A stretch of 64,000 bases of DNA from Kiritimatiellia bacterium (GCA_017525225.1 JAFXTB010000162.1:20270-84269); one strand, 5' to 3'. Positions 28,124-36,433 are shown, numbered from the stretch's first letter. The notes: generated from the letters alone by a model not told the origin. Numbers and translations are program-made.

Positions 28124-28290
28124 CAGACAATTCAAGAATCGTTGCGTTCAATGCATCGGTTGGCACTGTTGAAACCTGAGAAATTTCACGTGTGTGCCAG
28201 ACGAAGCGAGGAATGCGTCCAGCTGGGCGTATGTCTCTTTCGTGGGTCACACAGGGCTTTCTCAGGGCCTCAACAGGAACACGGGAGAAG
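28124..28290 (+). ncRNA. Probable structured noncoding RNA (long irregular hairpin)
   Basis: Nested pairing is visible. 28166-28172 and 28175-28183 pair with 28270-28276 and 28258-28266 (7+9 bp around an asymmetric internal loop). Inside this, 28190-28198 pairs partly with 28244-28252. Then 28201-28210 pairs with 28235-28243 (one small internal loop), and 28213-28220 pairs with 28225-28232 (8 bp including two G-U pairs) around an AGCT loop. One long rod with internal loops and its own strong promoter is the shape of a regulatory RNA. A 6S-like RNA is one possibility, but no diagnostic sequence was recognised. The 3' end is a guess; a 10-bp hairpin (28296-28329) follows. Confidence 0.5.
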
Positions 28291-28295
28291 AGTGC

Positions 28296-28329
28296 GCCCT
28301 CTTTCTTTGCCCGTGATCGGAAAGAGGGC
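28296..28329 (+). other. Perfect 10-bp hairpin downstream of the candidate RNA
   Basis: GCCCTCTTTC pairs with GAAAGAGGGC across a 14-nt loop. There is no T-run behind it. It may be the 3' domain of the RNA or a processing site. Confidence 0.4.
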
Positions 28330-28423
28330 ACCTGGGAAACCGAGTGGAAAGAAACGGCACAGCCGCGAAAAAAAACGCGCAACGGACGCACCGTCCGCTG
28401 CCGGTTCCTGTCCGTTCACCCTC

Positions 28424-28452
28424 GGTAGGGCCGTCTCGCCGAGACGGCCGCC
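28424..28452 (+). repeat. Small palindromic repeat, copy 3 (intergenic)
   Basis: GGTAGGGCCGTCTCGCCGAG and the inverted remainder. The stem has a paired change (CCGTCTC/GAGACGG in place of CCGCTC/GAGCGG) that preserves base pairing, as expected if the hairpin is selected. It lies between the kinase and the lipoprotein gene. Confidence 0.85.
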
Positions 28453-28566
28453 ATGATTTGTCATTGGCCAGCCAATCACCTGTCCACGTCAGGCGAATCG
28501 ATGAACAAACCCCTTCCATTTACCACTCCCCCGCCTACTTGAATGAACAAGGCTGTGCGGAAACGG

Positions 28567-28619
28567 TATACTTTTGTATTTCAAACCAACGGAACCGCTT
28601 GCGCCCTCAAGCGCGTTCC
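28567..28619 (+). promoter_or_regulatory. -10 box and leader hairpin of the lipoprotein gene cluster
   Basis: TATACT at 28567-28572 would start transcription near 28579. In the leader, 28591-28619 can form a hairpin (GGAAC and GCTTG with CAAGC and GTTCC) ahead of the AAGGAG that precedes the ATG at 28653. The -35 region is poor. Confidence 0.4.
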
Positions 28620-28652
28620 GTCAACCAACCAAGGGCAAACAAGGAGTAAAAC

Positions 28653-29468
28653 ATGTCAAGTCGTATGGGATTAATATCGCTGGCGGTTGTCGGCGTTGTA
28701 TGCATGTGTGGATGTTCGCAGGATGATCGGGATGAAATTGCAACGCGTGGAGGAAATGCGTGGGGGGCTTTGAAGGGCGAAACAACTCCGGGAGAACGAA
28801 CGCCTCGTGTCGTGAAAGAACAACAACGCAAAGAACGCATCCGTCAGAACAACACCTGGACGCCCGAGAACCGTGCACATCATCCAGTGGAATACTGCCA
28901 GGCTCAGTTGGAAGTCTTGCAACGGCATTCGCGCGAACTGGAGGCGCGAGCGCATGAGAAGTCGTGTGCCATCGCAACTGTCAAGCGTACGATTGGCGAC
29001 AACGAGGCAATGGAGAAATCCCTCAAGAAGTTTATCGACGACGCCAAGAAAATCTACAAAGAATGCGAGGCGGCGAATAGTTGGCCCGCTAAGCTTGGCG
29101 GCTATACCCTCTCCCGTGAGAAGACACAGGAGAAGATTATCGATGCCGCGCAAAAGCTTGCAGAAATCCAGTTGAATGCAAACAGCAAGAAGAATCAGCT
29201 GGTAGCTCTCGAAAAAACCTTGAAGATCACGCAAGACCAGCAAAAACACATCGTCAAGATTCGGGAACAGGTCCAGAATACGATCAACGATCTTCGTATT
29301 AAGAAGGTCATTGAGGGTGACAACAGCATAGTGGCTACGCTCAATGCGATCGAGGATAATATGGGGACACTTGGCGCGAACTATGACGACCCGAAGATCG
29401 AGAATATCATACAGCCTGACGAAAAGACGACTCGCGAGGAACTGTTCAAGAAGATCATGGCGGAGTGA
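28653..29468 (+). CDS. Coiled-coil lipoprotein
   Basis: 271 aa. A short lipoprotein signal (MSSRMGLISLAVVGVVCMCGC) ends in a lipobox-like VCMCGC. The rest is charged and helical with long heptad-like stretches (AQKLAEIQLNANSKKNQLVA and later), which suggests an extended coiled coil. It probably sits on a periplasmic membrane face. AAGGAG lies 6 nt upstream of the ATG. It is the first gene of the plus-strand cluster behind the sigma/kinase operon. I do not recognise a family. Confidence 0.65.
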   Translation: MSSRMGLISLAVVGVVCMCGCSQDDRDEIATRGGNAWGALKGETTPGERTPRVVKEQQRKERIRQNNTWTPENRAHHPVEYCQAQLEVLQRHSRELEARAHEKSCAIATVKRTIGDNEAMEKSLKKFIDDAKKIYKECEAANSWPAKLGGYTLSREKTQEKIIDAAQKLAEIQLNANSKKNQLVALEKTLKITQDQQKHIVKIREQVQNTINDLRIKKVIEGDNSIVATLNAIEDNMGTLGANYDDPKIENIIQPDEKTTREELFKKIMAE

Positions 29469-29476
29469 GCTAACTT

Positions 29477-29509
29477 GTCAGCCCGTCCATTGTATGTGGA
29501 CGGGCTGAC
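29477..29509 (+). other. Perfect 13-bp intergenic hairpin without T-run
   Basis: GTCAGCCCGTCCA pairs with TGGACGGGCTGAC around a 7-nt loop directly between two co-oriented genes. Without a T-run it is more likely an mRNA processing or stability element, or a weak attenuator, than a full terminator. Confidence 0.5.
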
Positions 29510-29525
29510 GTAACAGGAGATTGGC

Positions 29526-30146
29526 ATGAAGGGCTGTTTGGGCATCATACTTGCAATCGTGGCTTTGCACCTCATAGTGAAGGTAGGCGGATGTGTCCTT
29601 GATTCCACGAAAGAAAAGGCAAAGGAACTTTCCGAATGGCGCAACGCTCGCCTGGCCGAGAAGGCGAAACAGGCCGAACTCGAAAATGCTCAAAAGGTGG
29701 CAGCGGCACGGATTGCCGAGGAGAAGCGGCAGGCGGCAGCGGCGGCAGCCGAAGCCAGGCGGCGTCAATTGGCAAAGGATGACAAGATTCAGACATTCGC
29801 ACTCAAGGAGGCTCCAAAGGTATGGGCTGTCTACCAGAATCTGCAAAGCGAGATTGATGTGCAGAACGGCAAGATAGACGAATTGCGTAAAACCCTGGAG
29901 ACATTCGGCAAGGATCCGGCACAGGATGCAGACTTCATCCGCATCTGCGCTTTGCGCGATGACATGATCTGTTCCCGAACGGCGTTGCGTGCCAAGCTGG
30001 AGGATGCCTACATCGCAGCGAAGAAATACGAGGCGTCGCCCAGCCGCAAGGACTATCAAGAGCTGCACAAGAAGGCTCTTGAGGACGGTATCCTTGAAGC
30101 GGATGCTGCATCGGCAAAGTTCAAGGAAATGAGGTTGAACAAATGA
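29526..30146 (+). CDS. Membrane-anchored coiled-coil protein
   Basis: 206 aa. An N-terminal hydrophobic segment (GCLGIILAIVALHLIVKVGG) is followed by an Ala/Glu/Arg-rich helix (about 30-85) and a C-terminal helical domain of about 120 residues. That domain ends DAYIAAKKYEASPSRKDYQ, nearly repeated in the next gene, so the pair arose by duplication. CAGGAG precedes the ATG and the stop overlaps the next start by ATGA. The function is unknown. Confidence 0.65.
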   Translation: MKGCLGIILAIVALHLIVKVGGCVLDSTKEKAKELSEWRNARLAEKAKQAELENAQKVAAARIAEEKRQAAAAAAEARRRQLAKDDKIQTFALKEAPKVWAVYQNLQSEIDVQNGKIDELRKTLETFGKDPAQDADFIRICALRDDMICSRTALRAKLEDAYIAAKKYEASPSRKDYQELHKKALEDGILEADAASAKFKEMRLNK

Positions 30147-30691
30147 GACGGAATCTGATATCGACGGGCGTGGTCGTTGTTGGGTTGTGTCTGGCTGGAT
30201 GTCAGACGCAACAACCCCAACCTCAGCCGCCGCCAGCCCCACAGAAAGTTCTGGTGGTTGTGGAGCAGAAACCGCCACCTGCACCGCAGCCGCAAAGACC
30301 GCAAAAGCTTACTCAAGCGCAAATACAGATTCTTCAGGATTTTGCCATCAAGGAATCACCGAAGATATGGCAGACGATCCAGGCTATGCGCGGGGAGATC
30401 GCGGAGAGCGGCAGTAGAATCAGGAAGCTTCGTGCAGAACTTCAGTTGTTCGGCAGAGATCCCGATGCCGACGCGGATTATAAGGCGCTTGTCGCCGGAT
30501 TGCGGGAATTGGAGCGTGCGCATGACGCCATTTTCGACAAGTTGCAGGAAGCATATATTGCGGCGAAGAAGTACGAAGCCTATCCCAGCCGTAAGGACTA
30601 CCAGGACACGATGAAACGTGCCTTTGAAGACGGCATCCAAGACGCCAACAATGCCACGGAACGCTACAGGGCGATGATCAGGCAGAAGTGA
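30143..30691 (+). CDS. Proline-rich lipoprotein, paralogue of preceding gene
   Basis: 182 aa. A clear lipobox (LCLAGC) ends the signal peptide. A Pro/Gln-rich linker follows (about 25-55), then a helical domain with EAYIAAKKYEAYPSRKDYQ near the C-terminus, matching the preceding protein. One partner is inner-membrane anchored and the other a lipoprotein, both carrying the same helical domain, so they may interact across the periplasm. That is inference. Confidence 0.7.
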   Translation: MRRNLISTGVVVVGLCLAGCQTQQPQPQPPPAPQKVLVVVEQKPPPAPQPQRPQKLTQAQIQILQDFAIKESPKIWQTIQAMRGEIAESGSRIRKLRAELQLFGRDPDADADYKALVAGLRELERAHDAIFDKLQEAYIAAKKYEAYPSRKDYQDTMKRAFEDGIQDANNATERYRAMIRQK

Positions 30692-30721
30692 ATGATTTAA
30701 AAACAAACGGAAAACAAGGTC

Positions 30722-31645
30722 ATGATAGAAGAAGAAACTGAACTTAATCAAATTCTCGCCTCTAATCCTTTCTTGGGTGAACTTGATAATTGGAGAAATG
30801 ATCTTTTGCTCTTTAAGAGAGGAAATAGGAAATTGGAAGACCTCTATTTTGTATTAAGTTCCGACAAGGCCAACTTTTCTAATTACCAAAGGCATGTCGC
30901 TAAACACTCAGCGGGATGGGATTCATATTTGCACCCAGAAGTGTTACCGCAACCATTCATAGGCGATCCTCGTGCTCCTGTTTGGTACTTATTGTTGAAT
31001 CCTGGATATAGTTTTCCAGATCGTTATGATCATCTGGGCATTTGTTCTTGCGATACGAACAAGTTGTTTATTGGGAGCGAGCCAGAGGAAAATATATTTG
31101 ATAGAGGTCGAGATCGTGACGAGGTATTGGCGAAAAGACAATCACTTCTTCTAAATCAATTTCAGCTAAAACAGAATGCTCCGTTTTACATTCTGGATGA
31201 TTCATTCAATACATTGCCGGACCGCAAGAGTTATAAAAAGAAAGGCGGCTACAGGTGGTGGCGTACTGTTTTGTTCGGGGCCAATCAGCCCAATGGTTTT
31301 TTATTGCCCGAATGTGGTGTAAATCCCGATGCCACATCTGTAGGAAAGAAACTTTTTGTCCTTGAATGTTGCCCGTATCATTCAACAAATTTTGACGCCA
31401 ATGTATTATGGAACGAAAACGAGTACATGAAATTCTGGATGAATTTGATTTCATGGGCTGTAAAAGTTGGCAAGAAATTTATAGTGCGAAGCGAACGGGT
31501 GTTTCAGTTAATTAAGAATAGAGGGTTAGCGATTGACGACATCAACCATGTCCGATTCTCCAGTGAGAGGAATGTCGCGTTGACGCTAAAGAATCTCAAG
31601 AATAGTTGCGCACTTGCTGCGATTTGTCAAGCGCTTAAGGACTAA
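30722..31645 (+). CDS. Unknown protein with weak resemblance to uracil-DNA-glycosylase-fold proteins
   Basis: 307 aa, AT-rich compared with the surrounding genome. The segment FIGDPRAPVWYLLLNPGYS resembles the strand-loop (G-x-x-P/NPG) of UDG-superfamily proteins of unknown function. A later stretch FVLECCPYHST has conserved-looking aromatic, Cys and His residues. A DNA- or nucleotide-related role is possible but not shown. It has no signal peptide or membrane segment. An AAGG motif precedes the ATG. Base composition suggests recent transfer. Confidence 0.55.
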   Translation: MIEEETELNQILASNPFLGELDNWRNDLLLFKRGNRKLEDLYFVLSSDKANFSNYQRHVAKHSAGWDSYLHPEVLPQPFIGDPRAPVWYLLLNPGYSFPDRYDHLGICSCDTNKLFIGSEPEENIFDRGRDRDEVLAKRQSLLLNQFQLKQNAPFYILDDSFNTLPDRKSYKKKGGYRWWRTVLFGANQPNGFLLPECGVNPDATSVGKKLFVLECCPYHSTNFDANVLWNENEYMKFWMNLISWAVKVGKKFIVRSERVFQLIKNRGLAIDDINHVRFSSERNVALTLKNLKNSCALAAICQALKD

Positions 31646-31689
31646 AGGCTTGAAACTTTAACGAAACCACAAAAGAAAGGAAAACGGCA

Positions 31690-32979
31690 ATGAGTGGATG
31701 TGAGAAGTGTCATGGCAAAGGGACTGTTCCATGTTCCATCTGTAAAGGTAAAAAGACAGAACGTTGTGAACGGTGCAATGGTTCTGGCAAGGTGTTGTGC
31801 AGGAAGTGTTCTGGGAATGGAGAAATTGCTTGTAAAGCGTGTGGTGGTAGTGGAACTCAAACGGAGTGGAGCACCTGTTCGGTCTGCCATAATGGAAAAG
31901 TAACCAAGACGCGATGGATAAATTGTGCACATTGCCATGGAACAGGTCAAATCGTGAGGCGAGATAGATTGGGATCCTGTTGGGAGTGCGACGGCCGTGG
32001 ACAAGTGAAAGAAAGTTATGAAGAAATTTGCCCCAATTGTCATGGCGATTATCGAAAATCTATAGCACAAACCTGTTCTCGTTGCCATGGTCGCGGATAT
32101 TTCAGTTGCGAAGTCAAATGTGGTGAGCATCATAAGGAAATTAAATGTGATAACTGCGATGGAACAGGATATGTAACATGTTCGCATTGTAGGGGTTCTG
32201 GTAGTGAGAAGTGCCCAGATTGCGAGGCTCGTGAGCGGGAGGCAAAGAAGCAACGCGAACGCGAGGAACGAGAAGCAAAAGAGAGGCTCGAACGCGAGAA
32301 GGAGCGGCGCGAAAAGAGGGAACGCGAGGAACGCAATAGGCGAATTGAAGCTCAGGAAAAGAAAGAGGCGGCTGAAAAGGTTGCAAAAGAACGTAGAGAT
32401 GCAATTCAAGGTTGTGGATGTGTTATCGCGGTAACTGCAACCATTGGATTCTTCATATGGTGGTGGCTTGAAGGTTTTACCACGGCTGCATTGCCAGGAA
32501 TGTGGGAACAGGCAAGGACCTTTGTCGGTGGTACTGAAGGAGTGGCTAAGATCTTCTGTGGTCTTGTAGTATTATTCTTAGGCTGGAAGTTGATAACGAT
32601 GTTCAAGCGCAAGAAGGATGGTTCTGACGAACCGAGATCACAAAAGAAACGTTGGAAATTCGTTGTACTAGGTTTGCTATTCGGATTCCTTGGTCTGCAC
32701 CTTGCTTACGCAAAGCGGTGGTTCCTGTTCCTGCTGCTGTGGGCGGCCTTTATCACCGGCGGGGTTATGTCAGGCGGGAAAGGCGAACCTGACAAGCCAA
32801 CCGCCGATGCGGGAGGAACGGTCCAGGCGCCGCCGCCGACAGACAGCTCGAAGAAGGACGAAACTGTGAAGAAGGAGGCAGACAATCCCATCAGCGGCAT
32901 AGGATTTGCCGTGTGGGGCTTGCTCTGGATCGGCGGTACCTTGTTCATCAAGAAGGATGGAAAAGGCAATAGGATGTAA
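31690..32979 (+). CDS. DnaJ-type zinc-finger / coiled-coil / TM2-domain membrane protein
   Basis: 429 aa. Residues 1-175 hold about thirteen C-x2-C motifs, many as CxxCxGxG (CEKCHGKG, CERCNGSG, CKACGGSG, CAHCHGTG, CDNCDGTG), the DnaJ cysteine-rich zinc-binding pattern, but with no J domain. A strongly charged coiled coil (about 178-240) leads into hydrophobic helices (about 245-262 and 286-303), a TM2-like domain (LGLLFGFLGLHLAYAKRW), a Pro/Thr linker and a final helix. It should be an inner-membrane protein with a cytoplasmic zinc domain, perhaps a redox- or chaperone-linked adaptor. The first part is AT-rich and the last 280 bp GC-rich, so the gene looks mosaic. Confidence 0.75.
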   Translation: MSGCEKCHGKGTVPCSICKGKKTERCERCNGSGKVLCRKCSGNGEIACKACGGSGTQTEWSTCSVCHNGKVTKTRWINCAHCHGTGQIVRRDRLGSCWECDGRGQVKESYEEICPNCHGDYRKSIAQTCSRCHGRGYFSCEVKCGEHHKEIKCDNCDGTGYVTCSHCRGSGSEKCPDCEAREREAKKQREREEREAKERLEREKERREKREREERNRRIEAQEKKEAAEKVAKERRDAIQGCGCVIAVTATIGFFIWWWLEGFTTAALPGMWEQARTFVGGTEGVAKIFCGLVVLFLGWKLITMFKRKKDGSDEPRSQKKRWKFVVLGLLFGFLGLHLAYAKRWFLFLLLWAAFITGGVMSGGKGEPDKPTADAGGTVQAPPPTDSSKKDETVKKEADNPISGIGFAVWGLLWIGGTLFIKKDGKGNRM

Positions 32980-32992
32980 TCAACTTATCTCC

Positions 32993-33024
32993 GCTTGCCG
33001 TTACCAAGATCTGTAGCGGCAAGC
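32993..33024 (+). other. 12-bp intergenic hairpin
   Basis: GCTTGCCGTTAC pairs with GTAGCGGCAAGC (one G-T pair) around an 8-nt loop, between two co-oriented genes. There is no T-run. It is comparable in position to the hairpin at 29477-29509. Confidence 0.45.
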
Positions 33025-33058
33025 TGGGAAACGATAAGCAACGAAAAGGAGAACGGAA

Positions 33059-33541
33059 ATGCAGGCACGAGAAGTAATCGGTCGTTTGAATGCTCGAGAG
33101 ATAGGGAAAGAAATCACCTATCATGACGGAGGATGTGTACATCTAGGATGTTTCTGGGGGGAATTCGGACCCAGAAAGTCGCTTCACTACGAGATAGAAG
33201 CCTATTATAATTGTATCCGCGTGGAAATCCATTCTGAGATGGTGGAATCGCTTCAAGCAGTACATGCGTTTCTATACGAGCAATTCAAAGAGAAGAATCT
33301 GGGACTTAAAGGCAGAGTACGGGAAGGGAATCTAGTTGTGAATCGTGCATATAGGTTCGCTACAACCCAAATTGCTTGTGACAGAAGTTTCGATGCCATC
33401 CTCAAGGAAATCAAGAATGCAGTTAATGCCCTTTACAAAGACTATGATGCGTATCTTGCTTATGTTGAAAAATATTATACCACGAAACAGACCTTAAAAA
33501 GCTGTCAAGGGTATAGCGATTTCATGGCGAACTGTCGCTAG
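33059..33541 (+). CDS. Hypothetical cytoplasmic protein
   Basis: 160 aa, AT-rich. No signal peptide or membrane segment. It contains a HLGCFWGEFGPRK segment and a helical C-terminal half. AAAAGGAG lies 8 nt upstream of the ATG, so it is very likely translated. No family was recognised. It sits 25 nt before the next gene in the same direction. Confidence 0.6.
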   Translation: MQAREVIGRLNAREIGKEITYHDGGCVHLGCFWGEFGPRKSLHYEIEAYYNCIRVEIHSEMVESLQAVHAFLYEQFKEKNLGLKGRVREGNLVVNRAYRFATTQIACDRSFDAILKEIKNAVNALYKDYDAYLAYVEKYYTTKQTLKSCQGYSDFMANCR

Positions 33542-33566
33542 AGTTGAGAAAATACAATGAGGTGAA

Positions 33567-34262
33567 ATGATGAAAAGAATTTCCGAAGAGAGTAAACGGC
33601 TGGATACTACAACCAAGACGAATCGGGTACAACACGTAATAGCGAGATTCAGGGCATTGTGCGCATCTTTCTTGGCAAGTCCCGAAGGTAAGGGGCATTT
33701 GACTAATCGCGGCTCTTATCTGGTTGATGTCGAGAAATTGCGTAGCGAGGTCTTTGCCGAACTTGTCAGAAAGAAAATTCCCGAAAAAGATAGTGACCGG
33801 TGGAAGAATGTCCGCATTGTCGTTGATTATGGAAGCGATGTGAATAATGAAAGCGAGTTGAAACCAGTACTCTTCGCCAAAGTCGTAACGACAGCAAAAC
33901 CACTTCTGCCGCGCCTTTATAGGCGTCAGACGTGGTGTTTGTTCAAAAAACACGAACGCGTTCTGCTTTTGTTTGTCCACAAGGGCATTTCATCTTTGGA
34001 TGAGGCGATTACCTTATCTGATCTAAACAGTGCCTATAAAGAGTGTGGGAAGGAAATGTTCTCTAAATCGGTACCTTGGATAGGGGTTGGTGCTGCCAAA
34101 GAGCCAAATGTTAACCTTGGTTCTGATGAGGAGTTAGAGTTTTCTGATGAAGACTTCTGTCCGGTGTTGGGGAACAAGGTCTACTCTGTACACTTTGACG
34201 ATACGATTTCATCTTTCGTCATAAAAGCGAAGGACTGGTCAATGTCTCTTTGTTTGGGCTGA
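33567..34262 (+). CDS. Hypothetical protein, paralogue A
   Basis: 231 aa, AT-rich and soluble. Its C-terminal half (LLLFVHKGISSLDEAITLSD, then VPWIGVGAAKE) aligns with the next gene (CVFFVWHSEVTDDSAAITLA, then VNWIGVAASE), with the same spacing between blocks, so the two are diverged tandem duplicates. GAGGTG precedes the ATG. The function is unknown. Confidence 0.62.
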   Translation: MMKRISEESKRLDTTTKTNRVQHVIARFRALCASFLASPEGKGHLTNRGSYLVDVEKLRSEVFAELVRKKIPEKDSDRWKNVRIVVDYGSDVNNESELKPVLFAKVVTTAKPLLPRLYRRQTWCLFKKHERVLLLFVHKGISSLDEAITLSDLNSAYKECGKEMFSKSVPWIGVGAAKEPNVNLGSDEELEFSDEDFCPVLGNKVYSVHFDDTISSFVIKAKDWSMSLCLG

Positions 34263-34298
34263 TAATTCTTGTAACTGAAAAGGAAAGGATAACCAACA

Positions 34299-34895
34299 AT
34301 GGGTACCAAGAAAAAAACGTCTCAAGTTGAAGCGGAAGTCCTGCATGACATCAGGACAGGCTGCGACAGTTGTTTCTACGACCATCTTCTAGGACGTGGC
34401 TTTACGGCAGACACCTTTTTGGAAGACGGTGGACTCACCGGAGAGTTTCTGGCAAAGAAATTGAAGAGTGTCGAGGCACAATGTACCGATGTAGACATCG
34501 ACGATGTCAAGATTGTGATTTCCTGCGACAATGTAACATATCCTGTTCTTCTGCCTGTTGTCACTACATGGAAGAAAGGGTTGATCTTCAAGAAGACGAT
34601 CAGGTGCGTGTTCTTCGTCTGGCATTCCGAGGTCACCGATGATTCCGCCGCCATTACGCTTGCCGAATTCAACGGCTTTCTCAATTCAAAAGGGCTTGAG
34701 GACTTTGGCGCTGCTGTCAACTGGATTGGAGTTGCGGCGTCGGAGGCAGACATTGCCGAGATTCGTGAGGCTATTTCCAGGGAGGCCCCGTGGCTTGGCC
34801 TAAATGTCAGATACGAACTTGGCTACAATCTCAAGTCCATAACTTTCGACAAGGCCAATATGGCACTTGTATTCAAGATTGAGAGCAGAGAATAG
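34299..34895 (+). CDS. Hypothetical protein, paralogue B
   Basis: 198 aa and soluble. It shares the AITL...WIGV pattern with the preceding protein, and the preceding half (KIVISCDNVTYPVLLPVVTT) corresponds to NVRIVVDYGS...KPVLFAKVVTT there. AAAGGA lies about 11 nt upstream of the ATG. A duplicated pair kept side by side suggests two subunits of one complex. That is inference. Confidence 0.62.
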   Translation: MGTKKKTSQVEAEVLHDIRTGCDSCFYDHLLGRGFTADTFLEDGGLTGEFLAKKLKSVEAQCTDVDIDDVKIVISCDNVTYPVLLPVVTTWKKGLIFKKTIRCVFFVWHSEVTDDSAAITLAEFNGFLNSKGLEDFGAAVNWIGVAASEADIAEIREAISREAPWLGLNVRYELGYNLKSITFDKANMALVFKIESRE

Positions 34896-34907
34896 TCCGT
34901 AAACGAA

Positions 34908-34989
34908 AGGATGCGAAGCCCGTCGGCTGGATGAGCAACCCGGACGAGATCGGCCCTGTGTTCGTGGATATGGCGACGCTTAAGCGGTT
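34908..34989 (+). repeat. 82-bp direct repeat, left copy, with gene remnant
   Basis: It matches 36480-36561 at 81 of 82 positions. In one frame both copies read KDAKP-V/I-GWMSNPDEIG, then PVFVDMATLKRL. In this copy the frame runs on to a TGA (35018-35020) overlapping the LRR-protein start codon. The two copies flank the LRR gene. Confidence 0.85.
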
Positions 34990-35016
34990 AGCACAAACGG
35001 AAAAGGAGACAAAGAA

Positions 35017-36375
35017 ATGAAAGAATGCGTAAACGGAATCAAATGGGAATTCGAAGTCGAAGGCGGGAACGCGATGATCACATCGGTTCCTCGTAGCATC
35101 GCCGGCGACGTGGATATTCCCGAAACGCTCGGAGGCGTGAAGGTTGCGTGTGTCACATACGGCGCGTTCGATAACTGCTCAAAGCTAAGGAGCGTGACAA
35201 TTCCCGACGGATTGTTGTCAACAGTTAATGGCTTTGAGGAATTGGCCACATCTGGCATAAGTTCAGAGGCGTTCAGGGGGTGCAGTTCACTTTGCGCGAT
35301 TCATGTTTCAAAGCGCAATCCGGCATACAAGTCCGTTAACGGCCTTCTGCTGACCAAAGGGGGCGAGAAGGTCGTGGCCGTGCCTCCGGGATTGATGGTT
35401 GCGACGCTGCCGCCCGGCGTGACGAAGATCGGTCAGTCTGCGTTCGCTGGTTGTCGTAAACTCAAGAAAGTGACGATGCCAAACGGCGTGCTGGAGATCG
35501 AGTGGAACGCATTTGATGGTTGCTGCGAGCTAGAGGGCGTGACAATCCCGGATACCGTGATGGTCATCAGGCAGGATGCGTTCCGGGGATGTCGCAAGTT
35601 CAAGAGCGTAACGCTCCCTGTCAGCCTGAAGGAAATCGAACCAGGCGTTTTTTCGTGCTGTGATGGCCTTCGTGAGATTTTGGTCGCAAGCCGCAATCCG
35701 AGGTTTAAATCCATTGATGGTATGCTGTTGGAGAAGAATGCAAAGATCAGAGATTGCATGGGGGAACGTCGTAAAGGAGATACCCTGCGGGCTGTGCCGG
35801 GCGGCTTGACGAGCGTGACGGTTCCAGACGGCGTGACGCATATTGACATGTGCGCGTTCGGTGGATGTAGCAGAGTCAAAAACGTTGTGATCCCGCAGAG
35901 CGTGACATGTATTGACTGGGAGGCGTTTAGGGGATGTAGTGCCCTTGAGAGCATGATAATCCCAGACAGCGTGACGGAAATAGGAGACGGGGCTTTCACA
36001 GAGTGCACTAAGATGAAGAACCTGACAATTCCGGCTAGTGTCACGAAAGTAGGGAGGTGCGCATTCAGAAAATGCAAGATTGAAAGTGTTACATTCTTGC
36101 CAGGCGTGAAGAGCATATATGCATCCATGTTCGCGAGGTGTCAGCTTAAGAGCGTGACGATACCTGACAGCGTGACGAGTATCGGGACATGTGCCTTCAA
36201 AGGTTGTACTGGGCTTGAAAGCGTGACGATTCCGCGCAAAGTGAAGAAAATTGGTGATCGGGCGTTCAATCAATGTTCTGACCTCAAGAAAGTGACGATG
36301 CCGGTCAGTCTGAAGGGCAAGGGTATCGGGCGCGATGTGTTCCCGACAGGTGTCAAGATTGACTATGTAAACTGA
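35017..36375 (+). CDS. BspA-type leucine-rich repeat protein (LRR_5), apparently cytoplasmic
   Basis: 452 aa. About twelve 23-residue LRR_5 units (I...AF.GC..L..VTIP.SV) run along nearly the whole chain, for example IGQSAFAGCRKLKKVTMPNG and SVTEIGDGAFTECTKMKNLT. There is no signal peptide, unlike the LRR segment of the giant protein at the left of the window. AAGGAG lies 8 nt upstream. It probably binds proteins. The gene is flanked by an 82-bp direct repeat, as if inserted or duplicated as a cassette. Confidence 0.82.
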   Translation: MKECVNGIKWEFEVEGGNAMITSVPRSIAGDVDIPETLGGVKVACVTYGAFDNCSKLRSVTIPDGLLSTVNGFEELATSGISSEAFRGCSSLCAIHVSKRNPAYKSVNGLLLTKGGEKVVAVPPGLMVATLPPGVTKIGQSAFAGCRKLKKVTMPNGVLEIEWNAFDGCCELEGVTIPDTVMVIRQDAFRGCRKFKSVTLPVSLKEIEPGVFSCCDGLREILVASRNPRFKSIDGMLLEKNAKIRDCMGERRKGDTLRAVPGGLTSVTVPDGVTHIDMCAFGGCSRVKNVVIPQSVTCIDWEAFRGCSALESMIIPDSVTEIGDGAFTECTKMKNLTIPASVTKVGRCAFRKCKIESVTFLPGVKSIYASMFARCQLKSVTIPDSVTSIGTCAFKGCTGLESVTIPRKVKKIGDRAFNQCSDLKKVTMPVSLKGKGIGRDVFPTGVKIDYVN

Positions 36376-36433
36376 CCACCTTTCACGCCTCTGACTCAAG
36401 AAGATGTGCGCGGAGACGGCGATGGGCGCGTAG

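Noticed and set aside
27942..28391. A 149-codon minus-strand frame across the candidate RNA
   Set aside because: It runs against a strong plus-strand promoter and through nested stems; no ribosome-binding site or domain is seen.
29477..29509. Rho-independent terminator between the coiled-coil genes
   Set aside because: There is a perfect stem but no T-run follows, and the next gene has its ribosome-binding site 10 nt downstream.
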